Source of the DNA: UBA4055 sp036721445
GTDB lineage: Bacteria > UBA4055
Length of the DNA stretch: 25,872 nt
Direction of reading: 5' to 3'
NCBI GenBank assembly: GCA_036721445.1
Contig: DAIMKZ010000026.1
Span: 1-25,872, forward strand
The notes under the pieces were generated by a model. That model did not search any database. It was not told where the DNA came from and saw only the letters and a program-made list of their open reading frames with translations. Positions 14,325 through 22,552 of the stretch are shown piece by piece. Positions within the stretch are counted from its first letter, which is position 1. Every line of letters starts with the position of its first letter. A program made the position numbers and the translations under genes.

Positions 14325-16184
14325 TTATTTATTTTCTGATACGATCTTTTTCATTTTTTTCAGCATAATATCCGCTTCAACTAGACCCTGCACTTTCTCG
14401 ATTACTTCCCCGTTCCCGTTAATGAAAAGGATCAGTGGGATATTGCTGGCTCCGTATTGAAGGTATTCTGAAATGTATTTTTTTGAAAAATCGCTGTTCT
14501 TATCTGTAAAATCGAGTTTTATCGGTAAAAAATGTTGAGAAGCGAAATTAACTATCTCCGGATCTTTCCATGTAGTTTTATCCATTTCTACGCAGTTCAT
14601 GCACCATTCGGCCCACAGGTCCACCATTACGATTTTTTCTGTTCCGGCAATTTCAGAAACGGCATTTTCGACTATTCCCAACTCAGAATCACTCTTATTA
14701 AAAGGGATTTTCATTACTTCCGCATCGCTGTTTAATATTAATGAACCTCCGAAAGGAAGAGCAACATAATACGATATTGTCTTAAGGGAGAATACAAGTC
14801 CGATCATTAATACAAATATCCCCACCGCTTTAGCTAAATATGAAAAGAACCCCGAGTCTTCCTTGGTTTTTTCAAAAGCGCCCAAATAAACCGATAAAAG
14901 TATTGTCAGCAGTGAAAGAATGAAATAGAGAATGTGCTCCGGAATTACGATACTAAGGAAGTAAAGTGCGGCACCGATCATTACGACACCGAAGAATTTT
15001 TTTATTTTCATCATCCAGGCGCCCGCGTGCGGAAGAGCATTGATAGCTCCGGAAAATGTTCCGATCACTATAAATAACAGTCCTAACCCGAAGGCGAATG
15101 CGATGAAAAGAAGCCAGCCGTATAGAACATCGCCGGCGGTAGCAACGTGTATCAGGAGTACCGCTAGAACGGGACCTACGCATGGTGCGGCAACAACTCC
15201 GCTCACCATTCCGATTATCACAGCGCCTATCACGCCGCTGCTCTCCTTACCTTTCTGCATGAGCTTCGTCTGCTGTTCCGATGAAATCAGGTTCATATCC
15301 CAGAGCCCGAACATACTGAGAGCGAGGATTGTAAAGATAGATGCTATTACGACTCTGACAACAGGATTGGCGGCAATATCTCCGACACCGAAAATTCCTC
15401 CCAGAAATGATGCAAGAAGCCCGACGACTGAATAAGTTATGGCCAATCCTATAACGAAGAAAAGCGAAAGTGTGAATCCTGCTGATTTCTTTTTTCCGGA
15501 TTTTGCACCCATGTAAGAAATAACAACCGGAATTACCGGATAAACGCATGGAGTCATACTGTCGAGTATTCCTCCCAGAAAAGCGATAAGAAAAACCAGA
15601 AGAGTCCATGTCTGAGAGCCCTCCAGGATCGCTGCCAGCCTTTCTTCAATTGTCATTGATTCGCTATCTCCGGAAAACACTCCGAATACATCTTTAAAAG
15701 ATTTGTCATTTTTTATCTCAGGCGAAACATCTTTGATTTCGAACCTTGAAGGATCTATGCTGGAGAAATCTATTTTAAGCTCCCTTTCTACCGGCATATA
15801 GCATGATTCATCTCCAATCTCGGAACATATCTGATAACCGACCAGTACAGATCGGTCCGATGTTTCGGTAAAAGTACCTTGGAAAATAAAGTCGGCAGTT
15901 CCTTTGTAAACGGTTTCACCTTTGTGAACTGATCTTCCTGTGATGTTTTTTCCTTTAGTGTTGATTTCAGGAAATCCCGTTGTATCAAAATAAAGAAGAT
16001 CATTGTCGCTTATGTGAAACCCTTCGGGAAGAACGATCGATATGATCATTCTGAAATCATCACCCGATGCAATTATATCCTTTTCAAAGTAATTAGCGAT
16101 CGAGACATTCTTTTCAGGATCGAATTCCTGATCGGAAAATACAAATGACGTGAACAAAATTAGAAGCAGAGTTATCTTTTTCAT
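14325..16184 (-). CDS. dsbD: Thiol:disulfide interchange protein DsbD
   Basis: Carries electrons from cytoplasmic thioredoxin across the inner membrane to periplasmic proteins. The 619-residue protein has all three modules: a signal peptide (about 1-17); a periplasmic alpha domain with cysteines C120 and C128; a membrane domain with about eight hydrophobic segments (about 193-470) carrying the paired cysteines C213 ('TPCVYPVIPV') and C335 ('APCVGPVLA'); and a C-terminal thioredoxin-like gamma domain with 'WCMNC' (C528, C531). All redox cysteines expected for the relay are present. It is transcribed with the thioredoxin gene downstream. Its promoter region contains a near-consensus sigma-70 promoter overlapped by an inverted repeat, so expression is probably regulated. 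Confidence 0.95.
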   Translation of the reverse strand: MKKITLLLILFTSFVFSDQEFDPEKNVSIANYFEKDIIASGDDFRMIISIVLPEGFHISDNDLLYFDTTGFPEINTKGKNITGRSVHKGETVYKGTADFIFQGTFTETSDRSVLVGYQICSEIGDESCYMPVERELKIDFSSIDPSRFEIKDVSPEIKNDKSFKDVFGVFSGDSESMTIEERLAAILEGSQTWTLLVFLIAFLGGILDSMTPCVYPVIPVVISYMGAKSGKKKSAGFTLSLFFVIGLAITYSVVGLLASFLGGIFGVGDIAANPVVRVVIASIFTILALSMFGLWDMNLISSEQQTKLMQKGKESSGVIGAVIIGMVSGVVAAPCVGPVLAVLLIHVATAGDVLYGWLLFIAFAFGLGLLFIVIGTFSGAINALPHAGAWMMKIKKFFGVVMIGAALYFLSIVIPEHILYFILSLLTILLSVYLGAFEKTKEDSGFFSYLAKAVGIFVLMIGLVFSLKTISYYVALPFGGSLILNSDAEVMKIPFNKSDSELGIVENAVSEIAGTEKIVMVDLWAEWCMNCVEMDKTTWKDPEIVNFASQHFLPIKLDFTDKNSDFSKKYISEYLQYGASNIPLILFINGNGEVIEKVQGLVEADIMLKKMKKIVSENK

Positions 16185-16218
16185 AAATTATACTCCGGAT
16201 TATTTTACTGCCGGATAA

Positions 16219-16247
16219 AATATATAGTGAGAATACTATATAGTCAA
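16219..16247 (-). promoter_or_regulatory. Sigma-70 promoter of dsbD-trxA
   Basis: On the minus strand TTGACT (16242-16247) and TATATT (16219-16224) are exactly 17 bases apart, matching five of six bases at each element. It lies about 35 bases before the dsbD start codon, with transcription expected to begin near 16212. Confidence 0.7.
16221..16242. promoter_or_regulatory. Operator-like inverted repeat in the dsbD promoter
   Basis: A perfect inverted repeat, TATATAGT-N6-ACTATATA, fills the spacer and overlaps the -10 element and the inner edge of the -35. The right arm extends into a 10-base palindrome, ACTATATAGT (16235-16244). This position would let a bound dimer block RNA polymerase. The cognate regulator is not recognisable from the sequence. 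Confidence 0.5.
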
Positions 16248-16290
16248 GTCCAAATTGATAAAAAATCTATCCGGGTTAAGTATCCTGTGT

Positions 16291-17268
16291 CTATTTCTGT
16301 ATGATCCAGGCTCCTTCGAATCCGCTTTTTACCAGTTTTTCTTTAACAACCTGTGCGTCGGAGTTCGAATTATATCCGCCCACGATCACTTTGTAAAGAT
16401 TTTTGTCGTAGTATACGGAGGAGTTCAGGTAGCCGCCCGGAGTAAGTTTGTTATTGATAAAATCATCTGCAGAACTCTGGCTGCTGAAAGCCCCTACCTG
16501 AATGTAATATTCTCCGGAATTTGCTGAAGTGTCAAATAGAATATAGGAATTCTGAATAAAAGCGTCGCTAAATGCGGGATCTTGTCTTATTTCATCTCTC
16601 TTTTTTTCCGCGTCGATCCTCGCCAGATAATCACCGGCCTGCACTTTATAGAGGTCGTCTTGAGCACGAACTATGTATATTCTTTCTGTAATTGTTCTGG
16701 ATGCGATCTCTTTTAGTTTTTCCGCTTTTTCTTTATCCTGAAAAGCTCCTATCTGAACTCTGTAGCCTATTATCTGCTCAAAGCTGGTAGAAACGGCAGC
16801 TACTTCTTCAGTATTATTATCAGATTCTGTGCCGGCGGTATCTTCAACAGGTACGAACTTTTCCTGAACAGTCTCGATTTTTTTGAATACTTTTTTCGGG
16901 ACAGAATATACTTTTTCAAATCCTGAGCTGATAAGTCTTTCCTTAAGGATATTAGCTTCTTCTTTATTCTGGCAGTCGCCAGCGTATATCATGTATTTGT
17001 CTACGATGAATTCTATATATACAGGTTCCTGTACAGCTTCAGCGACCTGTTTTTCTATCAGCAGCGCTTCAGGTTCAGTATCAGTATTTGCTATCTTGAT
17101 CCTGTAGCCGTCGATCATGTCCCTTTTTGCAAGATCTTCTTCGATGACTATTTTGTTCGAAGGATCGTTCGGTCCGTATGCGGATTTACTTACTCCCGCA
17201 GTCGGAGCGCAAGAATAGATTAAGATTGTGATAAGAACTGTGATCACTGATAACATAAAACTGCGCAT
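16291..17268 (-). CDS. Lipoprotein with three SPOR domains
   Basis: A 325-residue protein. I chose the ATG at 17268 because a strong ribosome site (GGAGG) lies 5 bases upstream and the protein then begins with a proper lipoprotein signal (hydrophobic 5-17, lipobox 'IYSC', C20); an upstream in-frame start at 17346 would spoil the signal. Three SPOR repeats follow: about 53-125 ('GYRIKIAN', 'YMIYAGDCQNKEEA'), about 168-240 ('GYRVQIGAFQDKEKA', 'YKVQAGDY') and about 255-325 ('EYYIQVGAFSSQSSA', 'YKVIVGGYNSNSDA'). It is likely anchored in the outer membrane and binds denuded peptidoglycan. I see no clear terminator between it and dsbD, 106 bases downstream, so some read-through is possible. Confidence 0.88.
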   Translation of the reverse strand: MRSFMLSVITVLITILIYSCAPTAGVSKSAYGPNDPSNKIVIEEDLAKRDMIDGYRIKIANTDTEPEALLIEKQVAEAVQEPVYIEFIVDKYMIYAGDCQNKEEANILKERLISSGFEKVYSVPKKVFKKIETVQEKFVPVEDTAGTESDNNTEEVAAVSTSFEQIIGYRVQIGAFQDKEKAEKLKEIASRTITERIYIVRAQDDLYKVQAGDYLARIDAEKKRDEIRQDPAFSDAFIQNSYILFDTSANSGEYYIQVGAFSSQSSADDFINNKLTPGGYLNSSVYYDKNLYKVIVGGYNSNSDAQVVKEKLVKSGFEGAWIIQK

Positions 17269-17318
17269 ATAACCTCCGTTTGGTTCAGTTTGAATTCGGC
17301 TAAGCCGGTTTTGATATG

Positions 17319-17346
17319 AATATAAGAAAATATAAGGATAAATCAA
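17319..17346 (-). promoter_or_regulatory. Candidate promoter of the SPOR lipoprotein gene
   Basis: On the minus strand TTGATT (17341-17346) and TATATT (17319-17324) are 16 bases apart. The leader to the start codon would be about 44 bases and contains a small CGGC-TTA-GCCG hairpin near 17296-17306. The surroundings are very AT-rich, so the exact elements are uncertain. Confidence 0.45.
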
Positions 17347-17380
17347 TACAAAAAGAAAATAAAAATAAAGAGGAATTCTG

Positions 17381-17409
17381 TTGATAATTCTATTGTAAAT
17401 ACTTATAAT
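17381..17409 (+). promoter_or_regulatory. Sigma-70 promoter of the gpmI operon
   Basis: TTGATA (17381-17386) and a perfect TATAAT (17404-17409) are separated by exactly 17 bases. Transcription would begin near 17416, followed by the ribosome site AAGGAG (17425-17430) and ATG at 17440. It is the best plus-strand promoter in the window and diverges from the SPOR lipoprotein promoter. Confidence 0.75.
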
Positions 17410-17439
17410 CTAAGTGATTTATGCAAGGAGCCCGGCAAT

Positions 17440-18201
17440 ATGGCGGATATTAAACTTATTTCACTATTGATACTTGTGTTCATTCTTACACCGGCTTTTT
17501 CTCAGAAAAAAGGAACAGGCTCCGGGTTTACAGGATTTGACAAAGGATTCATTAAATTTTCCTATAACTATTTTCCTTCATTCACTGAGGCGTTAAATGA
17601 TGAAGTGGAAGCTTTCGGTCTGGAAAAGTTCGATGAAAATATTTTTTTATGGGGAGGAGAGCTTTGCGCTAATCTTAATTCTGCTATCGGTCTGGGTGTC
17701 CAGTACTATACGGGAACTGATATTTCCGGCAGGATCGTGACTCTGACAGATCAGGATATGACCGAGATCAAACTTGACAGGTCAGTAAGTTACGGTATTT
17801 CTTTTTTTGCCTTGTCAGTAAATTACAGGAAGTCGATGGTAGGTATATTCGATTATTTCGGAACGTTGAGCGCAGGATACGGCTCTGTGAAGATCATGAT
17901 CAGTCAGGATTTTGGCGACCAGTACTATGAGGATCTGTGGAATTCGTTCGATCCCGGCAGTGATATTTATGATTACAACAGATCTTCGATCTATGATCCG
18001 TCTTTGTATATTTTCAGAGCTGAGAACGGATTAAGATTCTACACAGGCAAAAGATTATCCTTCGACCTGACGGTCGGTTATACTTACGGATTCGTATCGG
18101 ACAGCGGAGAGATCAATTACGGATTCGAATCATTAAAAAACATACCGGACTTTGATTTTAAGGGTATTAATTACGGTCTCGGCATATCGTTCGGATATTG
18201 A
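17440..18201 (+). CDS. Putative outer-membrane beta-barrel protein
   Basis: A 253-residue protein with a signal peptide (hydrophobic 5-19, likely cut after 'PAFS') and a mature part of alternating polar and hydrophobic residues rich in aromatics and glycine ('GYGSVKIMIS', 'GLRFYTGKRLSFDLTVGYTYGFV'). It ends 'GLGISFGY', a terminal aromatic strand as used for insertion by the BAM machinery. These features fit an 8- to 10-stranded barrel of the OmpA/OprF-like kind, but no specific family is evident and the ligand is unknown. It is first in the operon after a strong promoter; its TGA lies 2 bases before the gpmI ATG. Confidence 0.75.
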   Translation: MADIKLISLLILVFILTPAFSQKKGTGSGFTGFDKGFIKFSYNYFPSFTEALNDEVEAFGLEKFDENIFLWGGELCANLNSAIGLGVQYYTGTDISGRIVTLTDQDMTEIKLDRSVSYGISFFALSVNYRKSMVGIFDYFGTLSAGYGSVKIMISQDFGDQYYEDLWNSFDPGSDIYDYNRSSIYDPSLYIFRAENGLRFYTGKRLSFDLTVGYTYGFVSDSGEINYGFESLKNIPDFDFKGINYGLGISFGY

Positions 18202-18203
18202 AA

Positions 18204-19733
18204 ATGACAAAAAGAAAGATAATATTATGCATAATGGACGGATATGGAAAGGGTGAGGATTATCCTTTCAACGCAGTAATTAAGGCGAATAAGCCCAATC
18301 TCGATATGCTTTTCGGAAAATATCCCAACTCTGAACTTGCGTGCTCTGGATTAGATGTGGGGCTTCCTGACGGTATAATGGGAAACAGTGAGGTCGGGCA
18401 TCTTAACATTGGAGCCGGAAGAACAGTTTATCAGGATATAACCAGGATTAACAGATCGATCGAGGAAGGATCTTTTGCGAAGAACCCGATACTTCTCGAT
18501 ATTTTTGACAGAACTCTTTCTAAAAATTCTAAACTTCACATAATGGGGCTTGTCTCCAACGGCGATGTTCATTCAAGTCTAAGGCACCCGGCAGAACTTG
18601 TGAAAGCCGCCTGCGGGAGAGGTCTGAAGAATATATTCGTACACGCTTTCACGGACGGCCGCGATACACCGCCGGAAAGCGGAGTATCTTATATAAAAGA
18701 ACTTGATGATCTTATTGAGCCTCTCGGAGCAAAGATCGCCTCTGTATCCGGGCGCTATTATGCAATGGACCGTGACAAAAGATGGGACAGGATCCATAAA
18801 GCATACAAATGCCTTACAGAGCCGCAGTCAATAATGGGATCAGCTAAAAATACGGCCTACGAAATCATAACGGAATCTTATAAAAACGGTATTACGGACG
18901 AGTTTATTGTTCCCGCATGTGTTAAGGAGAACGGAGTACCTGTGGCCCCGATAGAAAAAGGTGATTCGGTGATATTCTTCAATTTTCGCGCCGACAGGGC
19001 AAGAGAGATAACAATAGCGCTTAACCGTATAGAAGAAGTGCCTTTTGAGACAAAAGACCTTGATCTTGATTTTGCTACTATGACCGAATACCGCGAGGAT
19101 TTCCCGTTCAGGACACTCTATCCCAAGCTGTACCTGAACAACATTCTCGGTGAGGCTGTTTCTTCGGCCGGGCTTAAGCAGCTGAGAATTGCAGAGACAG
19201 AGAAGTATGCCCATGTAACTTTCTTTTTCAACGGGGGAGACGAGACTAAATTTCCCGGCGAGGAAAGGATACTAATTCAGTCTCCCAAAGTCGCGACTTA
19301 TGACCTATTGCCTGAAATGTCCGCATATGAAGTAACGGATACCCTAGTTAAAGAAATAGAGAAGGATATTTACGACCTCATCGTACTGAATTTTGCGAAC
19401 TGCGATATGGTTGGTCATACCGGAATATTCGAAGCTGCCAGGAAGGCTGTTGAAACCGTAGACGAGTGTGTAGGCAAGGTGTATAAAGCCGCCATGACGA
19501 AAAACTACCTCATGATATTAACCGCTGATCACGGTAACGCGGAAAAAATGATGGACGGTGATATACCCTTCACTGCTCATACAACTAACAGGGTACCTTT
19601 TCTTGTGACTGATGAAAAACTAATGATTTCTGAGGGAAAACTTTCTGATATCGCTCCGACAATATTAAGTTTAATGGGAGTCGGAATACCTTCTGAAATG
19701 ACAGGTAAAATTCTTTCAGGTGATAAAAGATGA
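18204..19733 (+). CDS. gpmI: 2,3-bisphosphoglycerate-independent phosphoglycerate mutase
   Basis: Interconverts 3- and 2-phosphoglycerate in glycolysis and gluconeogenesis. The 509-residue size is that of the family. Key features: the metal-binding aspartate D12 in 'IMDGYGKG', the phosphorylated serine S62 in 'GNSEVGHLNIGAGR', 'HAFTDGRDTPPESG' with 'SGRYYAMDRDKRWDR', and the C-terminal metal site 'LNFANCDMVGHTG' and 'TADHGNAEKM'. I chose the ATG at 18204; a TTG two codons earlier is possible, and both lack a strong ribosome site, so translation is probably coupled to the preceding gene. Its TGA overlaps the ATG of the histidine kinase gene. Confidence 0.97.
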   Translation: MTKRKIILCIMDGYGKGEDYPFNAVIKANKPNLDMLFGKYPNSELACSGLDVGLPDGIMGNSEVGHLNIGAGRTVYQDITRINRSIEEGSFAKNPILLDIFDRTLSKNSKLHIMGLVSNGDVHSSLRHPAELVKAACGRGLKNIFVHAFTDGRDTPPESGVSYIKELDDLIEPLGAKIASVSGRYYAMDRDKRWDRIHKAYKCLTEPQSIMGSAKNTAYEIITESYKNGITDEFIVPACVKENGVPVAPIEKGDSVIFFNFRADRAREITIALNRIEEVPFETKDLDLDFATMTEYREDFPFRTLYPKLYLNNILGEAVSSAGLKQLRIAETEKYAHVTFFFNGGDETKFPGEERILIQSPKVATYDLLPEMSAYEVTDTLVKEIEKDIYDLIVLNFANCDMVGHTGIFEAARKAVETVDECVGKVYKAAMTKNYLMILTADHGNAEKMMDGDIPFTAHTTNRVPFLVTDEKLMISEGKLSDIAPTILSLMGVGIPSEMTGKILSGDKR

Positions 19734-21310
19734 GCGCTGATATAAAAGAACTGTACCTGAGAAAAAACTCTGTAGCTCAGGATTATATTGACATTTCTCC
19801 GGAGATATTCGTAGAGATCAACAATTACTTTAAAATTGTTGACTGCAACTTGAAGTTCTGCAAATTCATGAATAAACCCAGGACAGCCTTATTTGGAAAC
19901 AGTATTCTCGATGCTGTCCACGAAAAGGATAAAGTCAGGTTTCAGAATATTATAAGAAACGCATTGCTGAAAAAATTCAAGGAAGGACTTATTAAGATCG
20001 ATCTTGTTGATTATAAAAACAGGATATTCCCGGTTTCTTTCAAGATAAATCCGGTACTTGATGACGGGAATAATATTGTAGGAATATTCCTGAATTTCAA
20101 TATTTTCAGAATAAGAACTGAAGATTCCCCGGTGAATACTATTTTTATGTCAATACACAATTCTCTGACCGATCTCTACACTATTTACGCTACAGATACG
20201 AAGATAAGAATAAATCATGTAAATGTTTCTCTTACCAACATACTAGGTTACAGTCAGGAAGAAATGCTGGGAAAACATATTGCTGATTTCCTGGTCAAAA
20301 ATAAGGAGCAGGAAGAAAATATCAAGAGTCTTTTCAGGTCTCTGGAAGAGAACGGAAAGTTCGCGGGTGAAGTGATGTACGAGGCAAAGAGCGGAGAACA
20401 GATACCCATACATCTTTCGATCTCATCTCTTAATCATAACGGCAAGATAATAGGAAGCCTCGGTATCGGAAGGGATATGAGGGAGCAGAAGAAGCTTGAA
20501 TCAGAGAACAAATCGTTTGCGCTCCAGCTGCAGAATAAATCAAAACTCGCCGAATTCGGAATGATGCTTCAGGGTGTGGCGCATAATATGAGCACACCTT
20601 TAGCAGGAATAAAAAGCAGCGCACAGCTTCAGCACTCAAGGATGGAAAGTCTCAGCCTTTCTCTGGCTGAGAAATACGGCAGTGACGAAGATATCGATTT
20701 CAAAATCAAGGAGATCATGAAGTTTTTTGATCTCATAGACCAATCGGTGAGCAAACTTTCAAGAATAATCGGCAATCTGATGTCAAAAGCCAGAGATCAG
20801 CAGAACCTCAATAAAGAACTGCTCAATCTGGGGGATCTTATGGAGCAGGAGCTTGAGTTCTTATTATCCAACCAGTTTTTCAAGGATAAAGTGGAAAAAA
20901 AATTCTCGATAAGCAAAGATGTCCCTGTAATTTACGGACTTTATTCTGACTTCTCACAGAGTTTCGTTAACATCATTAAGAACGCTATTGACGCCATGTG
21001 GAAATCTCCTGTTAAAAAATTGGATGTAAGCGTTCATTATGAAGGGGATTATATTTTAGTTAAGATCACGGATACGGGTAAAGGTATTCCAAAAGAAGCG
21101 GGTGATAAAATATTCCAGCCTTTCTTCACTACTAAACCTAAATACAGGGATGCGGCTGTAAATGAACCCACAGGTACAGGTATCGGACTTGACAGCGTAA
21201 AAACTCTCCTTACTCCTTACGGTGCAGATATCTCATATGTTTCAGAAGTGGGAAAAGGGACTGAATTCACAATAAAAATACCTGTCAGCGTAAATAAAAA
21301 ACATTCATAA
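19730..21310 (+). CDS. Cytoplasmic PAS-domain sensor histidine kinase
   Basis: A 526-residue kinase without signal peptide or membrane segments, so it senses an intracellular signal. It has two PAS-like domains (about 20-125 and about 145-250, the second with 'ILGYSQEEMLGKHIADFL' and 'GIGRDMREQKKLE'), a coiled linker, a phosphoacceptor helix with H285 in 'GVAHNMSTPLAGI', and an ATP-binding domain with N-box 'NIIKNAIDAM', G1 'DTGKGI' (448-453), F-box 'FFTTK' and G2 'GTGIGL' (482-487). The residue after the histidine is N rather than the usual E or D. No response regulator lies in the window, so it is an orphan. Its ATG overlaps the gpmI stop (ATGA). Confidence 0.93.
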   Translation: MSADIKELYLRKNSVAQDYIDISPEIFVEINNYFKIVDCNLKFCKFMNKPRTALFGNSILDAVHEKDKVRFQNIIRNALLKKFKEGLIKIDLVDYKNRIFPVSFKINPVLDDGNNIVGIFLNFNIFRIRTEDSPVNTIFMSIHNSLTDLYTIYATDTKIRINHVNVSLTNILGYSQEEMLGKHIADFLVKNKEQEENIKSLFRSLEENGKFAGEVMYEAKSGEQIPIHLSISSLNHNGKIIGSLGIGRDMREQKKLESENKSFALQLQNKSKLAEFGMMLQGVAHNMSTPLAGIKSSAQLQHSRMESLSLSLAEKYGSDEDIDFKIKEIMKFFDLIDQSVSKLSRIIGNLMSKARDQQNLNKELLNLGDLMEQELEFLLSNQFFKDKVEKKFSISKDVPVIYGLYSDFSQSFVNIIKNAIDAMWKSPVKKLDVSVHYEGDYILVKITDTGKGIPKEAGDKIFQPFFTTKPKYRDAAVNEPTGTGIGLDSVKTLLTPYGADISYVSEVGKGTEFTIKIPVSVNKKHS

Positions 21311-21326
21311 ACGAGAGGTGATTCAA

Positions 21327-21797
21327 ATGAACAAATTCAACGGACAGCTGAGTGCGGAAGGATTGAAGGTCGCGATCGTCGCATCAAGGTTCAATGAGAT
21401 GATAACCGCTAAGCTCATCAGCGGTGCCGAAGACTGCTATGTAAGACACGGCGGAGCAAAAGATGAGATCGATCTGGTAATGGTGCCCGGAGCATTCGAG
21501 ATACCTTTGACGGCGCAGAAGCTTGCAGAAGTTCATAAGGACAAATATGATGCGATAGTATGTTTAGGGGCGGTAATAAGAGGCAATACTCCTCATTTTG
21601 ATTATGTCGCGTCAGAAGTCTCAAAAGGAATAGCTCATGTAGGGCTCAAAAGCGGTAAGCCCGTTATATTCGGCATATTGACAACTGACTCAATTGAGCA
21701 GGCAATAGAGAGAGCCGGCACAAAATCAGGGAACAAGGGCTGGGATGCAATGCTGTCAGCTATAGAGATGGCGAATCTGTTCAAAACTATAAGGTAA
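21327..21797 (+). CDS. ribH: 6,7-dimethyl-8-ribityllumazine synthase
   Basis: Catalyses the penultimate step of riboflavin synthesis, joining the ribityl-aminouracil with dihydroxybutanone phosphate. The 156-residue size is typical. Motifs: 'SRFNE' (20-24), 'VPGAFEIP' (53-60), 'LGAVIRGNTPHFDYV' with the catalytic H90, and 'AGTKSGNKGWDAM' with the phosphate-binding region. I chose the ATG at 21327, which has GAGAGGTG 6 bases upstream; the GTG at 21318 is part of that ribosome site. The other riboflavin genes are not in the window, so ribH is scattered here. The next gene starts 2 bases after its stop. Confidence 0.97.
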   Translation: MNKFNGQLSAEGLKVAIVASRFNEMITAKLISGAEDCYVRHGGAKDEIDLVMVPGAFEIPLTAQKLAEVHKDKYDAIVCLGAVIRGNTPHFDYVASEVSKGIAHVGLKSGKPVIFGILTTDSIEQAIERAGTKSGNKGWDAMLSAIEMANLFKTIR

Positions 21798-21799
21798 AT

Positions 21800-22552
21800 A
21801 TGGTACGGATAAAGAGCGGTGAAGAAATTACCAGAATGAGAGATGCTGGAAAACTGGCCGCTGAAGTTCTCGCATATATAGAAGATTTCACAAGGGAAGG
21901 GGTGACCACCGGCAGGCTCGACGCGCTCTGTCATGAATTCATTATTCGCAACGGCGCTGTTCCAGCTCCTTTGAATTATCACGGTTACCCCAAAAGTATC
22001 TGCACTTCAATAAATAATGTTGTATGTCACGGAATACCTTCAAATTCAGTGGAATTGAAGAACGGAGACATAGTAAATGTTGATGTAACGGTGATTCTCA
22101 ACGGATACCACGGCGATACATCAAAGACATTCATTATCGGAGAAGTTCCGGAATCGGTCAGACTCTTAGTGGAAAGGACTCAGAACGCCATGTACAGAGG
22201 TATCGAATCTGTCAGGCCGGGTTGTTATTTATACGAGGTCGGAAAAGCGATAGAGAAATATACATCAAAATTCGGCTACGGAATTGTAAGCGACTACGGA
22301 GGACACGGTATCGGTAAACTATTTCATGAAGATCCGCATGTATATCATTTCTATACTCCTCAGAACAGGATCAGGCTGAAGCCGGGGATGTGCTTCACGG
22401 TTGAACCGATGATAAATATGGGCGGTTCTGAGGTGGTTACTTCAAAAACTGACGGATGGACCGTGACTACTAAAGACAATTCTCTTTCCGCTCAGTTCGA
22501 ACATACTGTTTTAGTCACAGAGAACTCTTACGAAATACTTACTGAATTATGA
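21800..22552 (+). CDS. map: Methionine aminopeptidase, type I
   Basis: Removes the initiator methionine from new proteins. The 250-residue protein has all five metal ligands: D95, D106, H169, E202 and E233, with the same spacing as in the E. coli enzyme, and the substrate-binding H77 in 'VVCHGIP'. It lacks the type II insert and any N-terminal zinc-finger extension, so it is a short type I enzyme. It starts 2 bases after ribH and its TGA overlaps the queH ATG. Confidence 0.97.
   Translation: MVRIKSGEEITRMRDAGKLAAEVLAYIEDFTREGVTTGRLDALCHEFIIRNGAVPAPLNYHGYPKSICTSINNVVCHGIPSNSVELKNGDIVNVDVTVILNGYHGDTSKTFIIGEVPESVRLLVERTQNAMYRGIESVRPGCYLYEVGKAIEKYTSKFGYGIVSDYGGHGIGKLFHEDPHVYHFYTPQNRIRLKPGMCFTVEPMINMGGSEVVTSKTDGWTVTTKDNSLSAQFEHTVLVTENSYEILTEL

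Noticed and set aside
15040..15435. 131-residue open frame antisense to dsbD
   Set aside because: Shadow of the hydrophobic DsbD coding sequence; low-complexity translation.
16211..16274. Inverted repeat CCGGATA (16211-16217) / TATCCGG (16268-16274) around the dsbD promoter
   Set aside because: The arms are about 50 bases apart, too far for a hairpin terminator or a usual operator; probably chance.
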